A DNA stretch of 64,000 nucleotides from Oscillospiraceae bacterium (GCA_015067825.1 SVLQ01000007.1:87147-151146), one strand, 5' to 3'. Counted from the first letter of the stretch, positions 17,135 through 24,071 are shown. Notes: generated by a model from the sequence alone, not told the origin. Program-made: numbers and translations.

Positions 17135-17554
17135 CTACACGTCAATCTTTCGCACATCCCAAGTGCGCCAGTTGTTTTCATGCGGAATCTGGGTATTCAA
17201 CTCCGGCATATAAGCTCGGATTAATTCGCCTTCTTTTTGGCCTATTTCCTCATAAAGTGCCTGATACTTCGAACGCGCAAGATAGAGTACATCAAACTCA
17301 ATGCAAAGGTGCTTACGCTATGCTTCAGCAAGAATGCGGTATTTTGTTTCGGCCCCTTTTTCCAGGCCGTAATAGTGGGAAGCAATGCGTTTCAGCATAT
17401 TTGTGCTGCGCCCAATATAGACGATGTGGTCATCCACTTTAATACAATAGACGCCGGGATGTTCAAACTTTTTTCTCATGCCCTAACGACATAATCTTTG
17501 GTAAATGCGCGCCTCGTAACGGTTTTGCCAATAGGAGCCATTTATATAAGCCAT
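17135..17554 (-). pseudogene. GIY-YIG nuclease gene with two in-frame TAG codons
   Basis: The frame from ATG 17554 (AAGGA 6 bases upstream) to TAG 17135 encodes 139 codons of one family: MAYINGSYWQNRYEAR, then HPGVYCIKVDDHIVYIGRS (GIY-YIG core), then FDVLYLARSKYQALYEE and a C-terminal LNTQIP. It is interrupted in the same frame by TAG at 17483-17485 (codon 24) and 17318-17320 (codon 79). Family resemblance continues without frameshift on both sides of each. Both could be CAG to TAG changes. Because res in the same element ends in TAG, recoding is unlikely and inactivation is the simple reading. Confidence 0.8.
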
Positions 17555-17675
17555 ATTTATCCTTCTTTCTGTTTATTTAAGTTATTTTATACATATATTA
17601 TATCATATTTTTTCAGAAAAATAAAAGTAAAGCCTCTTGTTGAATAGCCACTGCGGATTCTTGGCCGCCGCAGTT

Positions 17676-17801
17676 TTACTTCCAACCTTTGAAAAGGTCC
17701 TCAAACGCCTGATCCAAAGTTGCTTTCATGGTCTCCTGGACAATACTGAGAAGCATCGATTCTAAGGTGGATTTCTTCTTACGTTTTTTCTTTCTGTTCA
17801 T
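17676..17801 (-). CDS. 41-aa basic small protein, unknown
   Basis: Begins MNRKKKRKKKSTLE and continues as an amphipathic helix (TMKATLDQAFEDLFKGW). AGGAG lies 9 bases upstream, and the ATG overlaps the stop of the preceding 55-residue gene (ATGA). Translational coupling and clear ribosome site support a real gene. Function unknown. Confidence 0.6.
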   Translation of the reverse strand: MNRKKKRKKKSTLESMLLSIVQETMKATLDQAFEDLFKGWK

Positions 17802-17965
17802 TTGGACTCACTCCTTATCACGATAATAGGCGTATCTTCGTCTGTGAGAGAATCCAAAATCTTTTCTCGCTGCTCACGAAAGTTTTCGGTTGCGGATTTT
17901 CCATTCAGCTGATACCAGTAGCGGTCCGGCAACATTCCAAGATTTCTATATAGTGTTGTGTTCAT
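17798..17965 (-). CDS. 55-aa small protein, unknown
   Basis: Reads MNTTLYRNLGMLPDRYWYQL at the start and PIIVIRSESK at the end. GGAGG lies 8 bases before ATG. Coupled to the following 41-residue gene by an ATGA overlap. No known motif recognised. Confidence 0.6.
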   Translation of the reverse strand: MNTTLYRNLGMLPDRYWYQLNGKSATENFREQREKILDSLTDEDTPIIVIRSESK

Positions 17966-17987
17966 TGGTCTATCCTCCAATTGATTC

Positions 17988-18061
17988 TAAAAATAATAAG
18001 CCGCGCGAGTTGCGGAAGCCGCTTTGCGGCTTACCTGCAAATCGGTGGCTTATTATTTTTA
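17988..18061. repeat. long inverted repeat 1
   Basis: Arms AAAAATAATAAGCC and GGCTTATTATTTTT (plus one more pair) enclose 44 bases that contain a second stem (GCCGC / GCGGC). Lies upstream of the 55-residue gene. Confidence 0.75.
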
Positions 18062-18100
18062 AAGTTAGCAGTGGATGAATTGAATATTTTTGTTCAAAGA

Positions 18101-18167
18101 AAAAGAATTACTTTTTGCCCAACAATAAATATATTTTTATTATTGATAAGCAAAAAGTAATTCTTTT
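18101..18167. repeat. long inverted repeat 2
   Basis: Perfect 18-bp arms AAAAGAATTACTTTTTGC and GCAAAAAGTAATTCTTTT around an AT-rich 31-base loop. The right arm runs into the stop codon of the double-HTH gene. Together with repeat 1 it fills the gap without coding sequence; a terminator, an RNA-processing site or a replication origin are all possible. Confidence 0.75.
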
Positions 18168-18732
18168 AGATTTCCGTCCACCAAGCATTTGCCTCTAGCT
18201 CTTGGCCTAGTTTGAGAAATATACCTTCTCCAAACTTCGCGGAGACGGGCTTTTTATAGACATTTTCATACTCTAGTACCAAAACTTTTTTCGCTCTGCC
18301 TACAGTGGATTTTGAAACGTTTAGGGCTTCCGCAATCATTTCGTCGGTGACGATATCTTTCTTATTGTGTAAGACCCAAGCAAATACCTTCAGCACCTGG
18401 GCGAATGCCACTCCCTTACCGGAATAGTCGTGTCTGATTACTGACTGCACCCAACGCCGAGGAAGGGCAATCTCTGTGGCTTTTGGAATGACCTTCATGA
18501 TTTGCGTGCGGCCTCGGCTATCGTGTGTGATAAAGCCAGCGGCAGTCAAGGATGGAATTGCAGTCTGAAGCCGATTCCTATTGTTGTCCTGCGGGGTTAC
18601 ACCTAAGTATCTGCACATATCCGAGTAGTTGCCACGGTAAGAACCACCTTGTTCCGCAACCATTGCGAGAACATTGAACTCGTCTTTTGGTAATGAAATC
18701 CATTCGAAATAGAAAGTTACTTGTTCCTCCAT
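18166..18732 (-). CDS. double helix-turn-helix protein, possible initiator or regulator
   Basis: 188 residues with two DNA-binding segments: a winged-helix-like stretch at about 12-75 (LPKDEFNVLAMVAEQ, LQTAIPSLTAAGFI) and a second helix-turn-helix at about 130-155 (MIAEALNVSKSTVGRAKKVL). Paired winged helices are typical of plasmid-type replication initiators, but a plain regulator is equally possible. It starts one base after the 155-residue paralog gene ends, and its stop codon lies in an 18-bp-arm inverted repeat, which would fit an initiator beside its origin. Family not identified. Confidence 0.7.
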   Translation of the reverse strand: MEEQVTFYFEWISLPKDEFNVLAMVAEQGGSYRGNYSDMCRYLGVTPQDNNRNRLQTAIPSLTAAGFITHDSRGRTQIMKVIPKATEIALPRRWVQSVIRHDYSGKGVAFAQVLKVFAWVLHNKKDIVTDEMIAEALNVSKSTVGRAKKVLVLEYENVYKKPVSAKFGEGIFLKLGQELEANAWWTEI

Positions 18733-18733
18733 T

Positions 18734-19201
18734 CTAATTTACCTTCTCTTCTTTTGTCTTGTAGAGCTTAATTTCCGGTGCCTTCACAATGGGCATGACA
18801 AGGCCTTCTTGTGTAGATGTAGGTGCTTTCGCATAGAGAGGGAACTGCGCAATAAACCAGTCACAAACATATTTGTAGGGGCTTACGCAAGTCTGAGACA
18901 GGGATTTTACCGTTTCAAACTGTGCCATGAGTTCATCTGCGTTGTCGTATGCTCCGATATGTGTTTCCATGTTTTCATAGGTCAGACGGCGATTCTTCTT
19001 GGCAGAGTGGCATTCATGCCCAGAGACAACAGCTTCTTTCATACCAGGGAAGTCTTTGCGGATGTTGCGAATGAGCGCGTTTTGCGGTGTATTGTATATG
19101 GCTGCGGCAGCCGCAAACTTGTGGTTCATGATAACGATATTTTCACTGAACAGAATCTTGTAACCTTCACGACCGGGAGTTACTTTTCTCGTGGTAGCCA
19201 T
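18734..19201 (-). CDS. unknown protein, paralog B of tandem pair
   Basis: 155 residues. Shares with the next upstream gene the ordered motifs NALIRNIRKDFPG, RRLTYENM, SLSQT and PYKYVCDWF, so the two are tandem duplicates. No catalytic motif recognised; mostly helical and cytosolic. AAGGT precedes the ATG. Lies within one transcription unit with paralog A and the double-HTH gene. Confidence 0.75.
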   Translation of the reverse strand: MATTRKVTPGREGYKILFSENIVIMNHKFAAAAAIYNTPQNALIRNIRKDFPGMKEAVVSGHECHSAKKNRRLTYENMETHIGAYDNADELMAQFETVKSLSQTCVSPYKYVCDWFIAQFPLYAKAPTSTQEGLVMPIVKAPEIKLYKTKEEKVN

Positions 19202-19220
19202 TTCTTCTTACCTTCATTTC

Positions 19221-19718
19221 TTATTCGTTGACCGCAAAAGCGTATTCTTCTTCGGTGGAGATATCATTTTTCTTAGCTTCTTCTTTGGCCGGTTCTGCAA
19301 AGATATCATTTTTCTTAGCTTCTTCTTCGGCAAGTTTTGCAAAGAACTCCCTATAACTGTTGTGATCCTCAAACTTCTGAAGATACCATGCGAGGACATA
19401 ACGGTAGGGATTGTGCTGAGACTTCGACAGATTGATCGTTTTCTTGAACTCAACCATCAAAACAGCTGCATTCTCCTGTTCACGGATGAAAAGCGCCATA
19501 TTTTCATACGTCAGATTCTTGGTGTCGGTATTCTTGTTCGGATTCTTCTTGATGGTCTTCGTCACCATTTCTGCATCGGGGACATCCTTACGGATATCAC
19601 GCCACAGCTTGTACTCGGAAGAGCCAAAGACCATTGCGTTCTTGGCAAATTCCTTGGTCACCAGGACCTGAGTGTCGTTAATGAAACGGGGCGCGTTCTT
19701 CATGGTGTTGTTCTTCAT
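19221..19718 (-). CDS. unknown protein, paralog A of tandem pair
   Basis: 165 residues. Ordered motifs LWRDIRKDVPD, KNLTYENM, NLSKSQHNPYRYVLAWY match paralog B. Near the C-terminus a 14-residue acidic/lysine unit (EEEAKKNDI) is repeated twice, encoded by a 42-bp DNA repeat. AAAGGAG lies 7 bases before ATG. First gene behind promoter 19803, which carries the 18-bp palindrome. Function unknown. Confidence 0.78.
   Translation of the reverse strand: MKNNTMKNAPRFINDTQVLVTKEFAKNAMVFGSSEYKLWRDIRKDVPDAEMVTKTIKKNPNKNTDTKNLTYENMALFIREQENAAVLMVEFKKTINLSKSQHNPYRYVLAWYLQKFEDHNSYREFFAKLAEEEAKKNDIFAEPAKEEAKKNDISTEEEYAFAVNE
19259..19330. repeat. 42-bp tandem repeat inside paralog A
   Basis: The block ATATCATTTTTCTTAGCTTC recurs with a 42-base offset (19261 and 19303), adding 14 codons in frame. 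Length may vary between strains. Confidence 0.75.
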
Positions 19719-19802
19719 AATAATTCTCCTTTACGTGGTAGGTCACGACCCATAATTTTTTTATTTTTTTCGAGGAGCTGTTGTCCTCTTGTTTACGTGT
19801 TT

Positions 19803-19846
19803 ATTATACCATTTTGTTTTAGGTGGTGTGGTACAAAAATGTACCA
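19803..19846 (-). promoter_or_regulatory. promoter P1 with 18-bp palindrome upstream
   Basis: TATAAT (minus strand, 19803-19808), exactly 20 bases, then palindrome TGGTACATTTTTGTACCA (19829-19846). No -35 hexamer in the usual place, so the palindrome centre would lie near -41.5, a class II activator position. Reads into paralog A; the leader has a GAGGA / TCCTC stem. Confidence 0.7.
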
Positions 19847-19910
19847 TTTGTTTTTGCTGTGTCAGGAGCGATGGAAGTCTGCTTGAGGTTGTCTTGCGCT
19901 TTCTGTATCT

Positions 19911-19954
19911 ATTATATCAGGCCGCAGATTGCGGGGTGGAACACTAATGTACCT
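19911..19954 (-). promoter_or_regulatory. promoter P2 with 18-bp palindrome upstream
   Basis: TATAAT (19911-19916), exactly 20 bases, then AGGTACATTAGTGTTCCA (19937-19954) on the minus strand. Same geometry as P1 and P3 with an unrelated spacer. Confidence 0.65.
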
Positions 19955-20027
19955 ATAAGAATATCAAATACTTGCGGTATTCTTTTCTGGTCAGATGGCT
20001 GATGCTGCGAGGGAGGTCGATTTTCAT
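19953..20027 (-). CDS. possible 24-aa peptide behind P3
   Basis: MKIDLPRSISHLTRKEYRKY, then four hydrophobic residues. GAGGTG lies 8 bases before ATG, and the ORF is the first behind promoter P3; its stop touches the palindrome of P2. Small basic peptide; may be real or a leader. Confidence 0.45.
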   Translation of the reverse strand: MKIDLPRSISHLTRKEYRKYLIFL

Positions 20028-20079
20028 TTGTGTGCACCTCACTTTGTTTTTGTTTGTTGTGCCATTGCTTTGTGATTTA

Positions 20080-20123
20080 ATTATACCAAACTCAAAATCA
20101 AAGGGTGGTACATAAATGAACCA
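20080..20123 (-). promoter_or_regulatory. promoter P3 with 18-bp palindrome upstream
   Basis: TATAAT (20080-20085), exactly 20 bases, then TGGTTCATTTATGTACCA (20106-20123) on the minus strand. Third member of the set. Confidence 0.7.
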
Positions 20124-20343
20124 TGATTTTTGTCTTGGTGATGTCGCTATATACTCCCGTGTAGTGGAGGGGAGCGGGTTAGCCCCATCGCAGCAATGAG
20201 GCCAGCCTTCCGCAGGATTCCATTGACATTCAAGGTGACGGCAAGGTTGAAGAAAAACACTATGAAGTTTTTGATAGTTGATGATAGTTGATACTTTAAA
20301 GTGATTGAGAGAGATTGAGAACAATTGAGAGGGGACAAGCACA
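20124..20343. repeat. non-coding stretch with short direct repeats
   Basis: No gene seen. AGTTGAT occurs at 20276 and 20286, and TTGAGA at 20305, 20315 and 20325, all on a 10-bp period, so the sites face the same side of the helix. Candidate iterons or integrase/excisionase arm sites. The inverse heptamer ATCAACT occurs twice near the left end of the element. Confidence 0.5.
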
Positions 20344-20381
20344 AATAAAAAAAGAGGATTTGCGATAGCTGCAAATCCTCT
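20344..20381 (-). terminator. terminator after integrase
   Basis: AGAGGATTTGC / GCAAATCCTCT stem followed by TTTTTTT on the minus strand, 8 bases past the integrase stop. Confidence 0.85.
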
Positions 20382-20388
20382 AAGAGTA

Positions 20389-21315
20389 TTATACTTTGCT
20401 TCTTCTGGAACTACTTTGCAACAGTCCTACCGGACTATAATGAAGGTGGCTTTCTATCAGTAGCTTATCCGATAATTCTGTGTATCTTTTGGTCATTTGT
20501 AAATCGGTATGGCCCATTTGCCGTTGAAGCGTGAAAAGATCGCCTCCGTTTTCCAAATAGAAGGTAGCGAAACTGTGCCTGATCTGATATGGTGTAAACT
20601 TTACATTTGAACGAGTACAGTATTTTCTGAAGTTGCGTCCTAAAACGTTTGCCTGAAGGCGTTTTCCATCGCGAGTAGGGAAGAGCCAGTTTTCCCATTC
20701 TGGTGGTTTGACTCGCAAAAACTTTCTTAAGGAGGTGTTGGTCACGCTTGAAAGATACAGTGTTCTGCTCTTACTTGTTTTGGCAACAGTTGGACGAATA
20801 AAGATCGACTGTGTATTCGAGTCATAATCGGTATTGGCAATTGATAAGAGTTCACTGGTTCGGATGCCGGTATCAAGCATAAGAAGAATAATATTGTAGT
20901 CGCGCAACTCTGTATAGTTGTGTTTGTCCAGTGACTTCAGCAGTGTTTGGATGTCCTGTATTTCTGCGGGCTTGACATTTCCTTCATCCCTAATCTTCTT
21001 TAGTTCCAATTTGTCAAATGGATTGTAGGGGAGATAGTCTTGCTTTGCGCACCAGGAAAAGAATGCATGGAGATATTGATACGGGTGATTGTACCGGGCG
21101 GGACTGGTTACGGGAATCTCTGCGAAATAGGCTAGAATATCCGCTTTGAGTATTTCTATATCTAAAGAATTGTTGGAACGTGCGAGAAATTTTTCGATAT
21201 AGTTTCTGTAGTCGTTTCGTGTTCGCTCCCGGACTTTCTGTGCGCATTTAAATGATAGAAATTCTTGGGCTACTTCTTGCAGCGTTTGCTTTGTGGGGAT
21301 CGTTTTCAATCGCAT
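20389..21315 (-). CDS. int: tyrosine recombinase (site-specific integrase)
   Basis: 308 residues. An N-terminal SAM-like core-binding domain is followed by the catalytic domain with Arg 152 (DTGIRTSEL), a lysine near 179-182 (AKTSKSR), Arg 246 (PYQIRHSFAT), His 269 (MGHTD) and Tyr 278 (TKRYTE). In the HxxR box the first position is Tyr instead of His. ATG at 21315 has AGAGGTG 6 bases upstream; a GTG three codons earlier overlaps that site. The gene begins about 130 bases from tRNA-Trp and must drive integration into it. Its first ~100 bases recur as a remnant at 2381-2472. Confidence 0.95.
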   Translation of the reverse strand: MRLKTIPTKQTLQEVAQEFLSFKCAQKVRERTRNDYRNYIEKFLARSNNSLDIEILKADILAYFAEIPVTSPARYNHPYQYLHAFFSWCAKQDYLPYNPFDKLELKKIRDEGNVKPAEIQDIQTLLKSLDKHNYTELRDYNIILLMLDTGIRTSELLSIANTDYDSNTQSIFIRPTVAKTSKSRTLYLSSVTNTSLRKFLRVKPPEWENWLFPTRDGKRLQANVLGRNFRKYCTRSNVKFTPYQIRHSFATFYLENGGDLFTLQRQMGHTDLQMTKRYTELSDKLLIESHLHYSPVGLLQSSSRRSKV

Positions 21316-21488
21316 GACGTACACCTCTTTTTGTCAAAACCGTAGGCCCAGAAGCGTTTTTGCGATCTCTGAAAAACAGCAGTTGTCACTTTTTTGCAAA
21401 GAAAAAAGGGAATTTACGAAGAAAATCGTAAATTCCCAATTTTGGCAGGGGCAGTAGGGATCGAACCCACGGCCTACGGTTTTGGAGA
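21225..21488. repeat. right copy of ~265-bp duplicated att region
   Basis: Counterpart of 2381-2647: integrase start, tRNA terminator and the 46-bp 3' half of tRNA-Trp (21443-21488, attachment core). Confidence 0.88.
21402..21437 (-). terminator. terminator of tRNA-Trp
   Basis: GGGAATTTACGA / TCGTAAATTCCC stem with a T-tract on the minus strand, 5 bases after the tRNA CCA end. Also present in the left repeat. Confidence 0.85.
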
Positions 21489-21518
21489 CCGCCGCTCTAC
21501 CAGCTGAGCTATACCCCT
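21443..21518 (-). tRNA. tRNA-Trp (CCA)
   Basis: 76 bases. Acceptor AGGGGTA pairs with TGCCCCT (one G-U); anticodon stem GCGGT / ACCGT; loop CTCCAAA gives anticodon CCA; T-arm GTGGG TTCGATC CCTAC; discriminator G and encoded CCA. The 5' half is chromosomal and the 3' half was supplied by the element. Confidence 0.96.
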
Positions 21519-21554
21519 ATATGAAATTCGTACCCGAAACTCAAGTACCTGTAT

Positions 21555-21583
21555 ATTATACACATTCTTTTGGCCAATGTCAA
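21555..21583 (-). promoter_or_regulatory. tRNA-Trp promoter
   Basis: TTGACA, 17 bases, TATAAT on the minus strand, about 37 bases before the tRNA. Confidence 0.85.
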
Positions 21584-21617
21584 GCCCTAAATCAGAAATT
21601 TTTTTCTCGGAAAAATC

Positions 21618-21646
21618 TTGTAAAAAAAGCACACTTATGCTATAAT
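21618..21646 (+). promoter_or_regulatory. promoter of the decarboxylase cluster
   Basis: TTGTAA, 17 bases, TATAAT on the plus strand, about 100 bases before the first carboxyltransferase gene. Confidence 0.75.
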
Positions 21647-21743
21647 TAATTTTGAATGCAGATTTATACATTTGCGTTTCGAAAGCGCTTTTGCGCACAA
21701 CCGAAAAAATCGGGCGAGTGGCCCGAAGGAGGTATATATCATT

Positions 21744-23144
21744 ATGGATATGGTCGGGAAGAGAAATGATTTTCTCGAAAAGCGGCAAGCGATCGCGGCT
21801 GTTGGCGTGAATGCCCGCAAGCGCATCGAGCTGCTTCTGGACGCCGGCAGCTTCATGGAGATCGGCGCGTTTGTCAAACAGCGTCCGACGGAATTCGGCG
21901 CGGTCGAAGCCGCTGCTGAAGGCGTTGTCACCGGTTGGGGCACCATCGACGGTGCGCCGGTCTGTGTGTTCTCTCAGGATGCCGAGGCAATGGGCGGTGC
22001 TGTTTCCGAAATGCACGCCAAAAAAATCAACACGCTGTATGAATATGCGCTGAAGACGGGTGTGCCGGTGATCGGCATCTTCGACTCCAAGGGCGCTCGC
22101 ATCGCCGAAGGCGTCGACGCGCTCGACGGCTATGCGCAGATCATCGCTTCCGCCTCTGCGGCAGCCTCCCTCGTTCCGCAGATCGCGGTCGTCTCCGGCA
22201 TCTGCGGCGGCGCTGCTGCCATCGTTGCCGAATGCTTCGACTTTGTCGTTGCAGTCAAGGGCGGCGAACTCTTTATGACCTCTCCGGCCGTCCTCGGCGA
22301 TAAGGCCTTCAACGCCACCGCCGAAGAAGCCGCTGCCTGCGGCAATGCCGCCTTCTGTGTCGAAAACGACGCCGAAGCCGCCGGTATCGTCAAGGCCCTC
22401 ATCGGCATGCTCCCGGCCAACAGCGCCGGCGACCGTAACTATGCCGCTACCTCCGATGACATCAATCGCATCGTCGACATCAACGCTATGGCCGACGGCT
22501 CCGCCCGTTCCATCCTTGCGCAGGTCGCCGACAACGGCAGCTACCTCGAAGTCAGCGCTGCCCACGCCCCCGAAGTCACCACCGCGTTCGCCCGTTTCGA
22601 CGGCGAAGCCATCGGTGTTGTCGGTGCGGAAGGTGCGGTCTCGGCCGCGGGTCTCGCCAAGGCTGCCGCGTTTGTTTCGTTCTGCGATACCTTCGGCATC
22701 TCGATCCTGACGATCGTCAATGCCTCCGGTTTCGAAATGTCTCCGTGCTTCGAGCGCAACGGCATCGCCAAGGCCGCTTCGCTCGCCGCCGCCTACGCCA
22801 CCGCCGACAGCGCGATGATCACGCTGATCACCGGCAAGGCCACCGGCTCCGCCTACGTTACCCTCGGCGCCCGCGGTCTGGGCTGCGACATGGTCTTTGC
22901 GTGGCCGCAGGCGGAAATCTCCGCCATCGCCCCGAAGGCTGCCGTCGACCTCCTGTGCCTCGACGAAATCAAGAAGGCTGCCGATCCGCTTGCCAAGCGT
23001 GCCGAACTCGAAGCTGACTTTGCCGACAAGGCGTCCGCTCCGTACGAAGCTGCCAAGCGTGGCTACGTCGACGAGATCATCGATCCCGCCGAGACCCGCC
23101 AGGCGATCGTCTACGCGCTCGGTCTGCTGTCCACCAAGAACTGA
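21744..23144 (+). CDS. acyl-CoA carboxyltransferase (MmdA-like alpha subunit)
   Basis: 466 residues, crotonase-fold carboxyltransferase of the methylmalonyl-CoA decarboxylase / propionyl-CoA carboxylase beta type. First half: GVVTGWGTIDGAPVCVFSQD, then FDSKGARIAEG and SGICGGAAAI; second half: IVNASGFEMSP, ITGKATGSAYVTLGARGLGCDMVFAWPQAEISA. It transfers carboxylate between an acyl-CoA and biotin. ATG 21744 follows GGAGG at 11 bases. A little shorter than typical MmdA (about 510). First gene of a cluster with OadG-like, biotin carrier, OadB and OadA proteins. Confidence 0.85.
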   Translation: MDMVGKRNDFLEKRQAIAAVGVNARKRIELLLDAGSFMEIGAFVKQRPTEFGAVEAAAEGVVTGWGTIDGAPVCVFSQDAEAMGGAVSEMHAKKINTLYEYALKTGVPVIGIFDSKGARIAEGVDALDGYAQIIASASAAASLVPQIAVVSGICGGAAAIVAECFDFVVAVKGGELFMTSPAVLGDKAFNATAEEAAACGNAAFCVENDAEAAGIVKALIGMLPANSAGDRNYAATSDDINRIVDINAMADGSARSILAQVADNGSYLEVSAAHAPEVTTAFARFDGEAIGVVGAEGAVSAAGLAKAAAFVSFCDTFGISILTIVNASGFEMSPCFERNGIAKAASLAAAYATADSAMITLITGKATGSAYVTLGARGLGCDMVFAWPQAEISAIAPKAAVDLLCLDEIKKAADPLAKRAELEADFADKASAPYEAAKRGYVDEIIDPAETRQAIVYALGLLSTKN

Positions 23145-23214
23145 TCTGCAGATCAGGCAAGTGAAAAAAATGGCTCGCACATCCGCTTTGTGAGCCGGAA
23201 AGGTTTGGACAAGT

Positions 23215-23610
23215 ATGTTGAAATTCTTTTCAGCCGCAGCCGCTGCCGCCGAAGCAGAAGAACTGACGTTTGCTGAGATCATGAGCGAAGGTGCCTCTAC
23301 GCTTGTGATCGGTATGGGCACCGTTTTCGCCGTTCTGATCGTTCTCTGGGCAGCGATCGCGCTGATGGGCCGCATCCTCGGTGCGGCAAATAAGAAGAGC
23401 GCGCCGGCCGTTCCGAAGGCGGCTCCCGCTCCTGCTCCCGTTCCCGCTCCCGCGCCGGTGGCTCCGGCCCCGGCCGTTTCCGACGCGATCTCTCCCGAAG
23501 TGATCGCCGCCATCTCTGCCGCGATCGCCCAGTTTGAAGGCCCGGCTGCGCCGCGCCTGGTGATCCGCTCCGTCAGACGTTCGACCCAGTGGAATGGCGG
23601 TCGTCGCTGA
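23215..23610 (+). CDS. OadG/MmdD-like small membrane subunit
   Basis: 131 residues: one transmembrane helix at about 27-52 (ASTLVIGMGTVFAVLIVLWA), then a Pro/Ala-rich linker (66-90) and a short C-terminal segment ending STQWNGGRR. This matches the gamma/delta subunit that holds Na+-pumping decarboxylases together at the membrane. Placed between the carboxyltransferase and the biotin carrier, as in related operons. Confidence 0.8.
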   Translation: MLKFFSAAAAAAEAEELTFAEIMSEGASTLVIGMGTVFAVLIVLWAAIALMGRILGAANKKSAPAVPKAAPAPAPVPAPAPVAPAPAVSDAISPEVIAAISAAIAQFEGPAAPRLVIRSVRRSTQWNGGRR

Positions 23611-23663
23611 CAAAACAGTCAAAATAAGACGAGAATCAGTCAAAAAGAAAGGATTTTATAACT

Positions 23664-24071
23664 ATGAAAACATATAAAATTACCGTGAACGGCGTCTCGT
23701 ATGACGTGACCGTTGAAGAAGTCGGCGGCGTCGCCTCCGCTCCTGTTGCTGCTCCTGTTCCCGCTGCTGCCCCTGTCGCTGCTGCTCCGGCTGCTGCTCC
23801 GGCTCCGGCCGCTGCCCCGGCTCCCGCTGCCGCTCCGGCTCCCGCCGCCCCGGCCGGTGGTACCGCTGTTTCGTCCCCGATGCCCGGCACGATCCTGAAG
23901 GTCAACGTGACCGTCGGCGCCGAAGTCAAGAAGGGCGACGTCCTCCTCATCCTCGAAGCGATGAAGATGGAAAACGAAATCATGGCTCCGTGCGACGGTA
24001 AGGTCATTGCGGTCTCCGCCAAAAACGGTGACTCCGTCAACGCCGGCGACGCGCTCGTCAACATCGGCTAA
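23664..24071 (+). CDS. biotin carboxyl carrier subunit
   Basis: 135 residues. N-terminal strand region (KTYKITVNGVSYDVTVEEV), a long Pro/Ala linker at 26-64, and a biotinyl domain with the biotin-accepting Lys 101 in EAMKMEN. Shuttles carboxylate from the carboxyltransferase to the membrane decarboxylase. AAAGGA lies about 10 bases before ATG. The linker DNA is a low-complexity GCT/CCG repeat. Confidence 0.92.
   Translation: MKTYKITVNGVSYDVTVEEVGGVASAPVAAPVPAAAPVAAAPAAAPAPAAAPAPAAAPAPAAPAGGTAVSSPMPGTILKVNVTVGAEVKKGDVLLILEAMKMENEIMAPCDGKVIAVSAKNGDSVNAGDALVNIG

Larger units (their letters stand above)
2602..21488. mobile_element. integrative element in tRNA-Trp
   Basis: Bounded by 46-bp direct repeats of the tRNA-Trp 3' half (2602-2647 and 21443-21488). 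Intact tRNA is at the right, the displaced 3' half at the left, and the tyrosine integrase gene sits beside the intact end, as in classical tRNA-targeted islands. The interior is AT-richer than both flanks. No relaxase, coupling protein, capsid or terminase gene is visible, so it is either mobilised by a helper or a defence-type genomic island. Cargo: restriction-modification with ATPase, Fic, TcmP/radical SAM and several regulators. Confidence 0.88.

Noticed and set aside
17135..17554. Reassigned TAG codon (amber recoding) in the element
   Set aside because: The res gene of the same element stops at TAG (4081-4083), and the nuclease frame itself ends at TAG, so TAG appears to be a normal stop.
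19764..19848. Short ORF MVHFCTTPPKTKWY at promoter P1
   Set aside because: Its first codons are the palindrome itself and no ribosome site precedes it; most likely chance.
21474..23513. 679-residue open frame on the minus strand over the carboxyltransferase gene
   Set aside because: It is a GC-rich shadow: low-complexity Gly/Asp/Arg content, runs through the tRNA, and the plus-strand gene has full family motifs.
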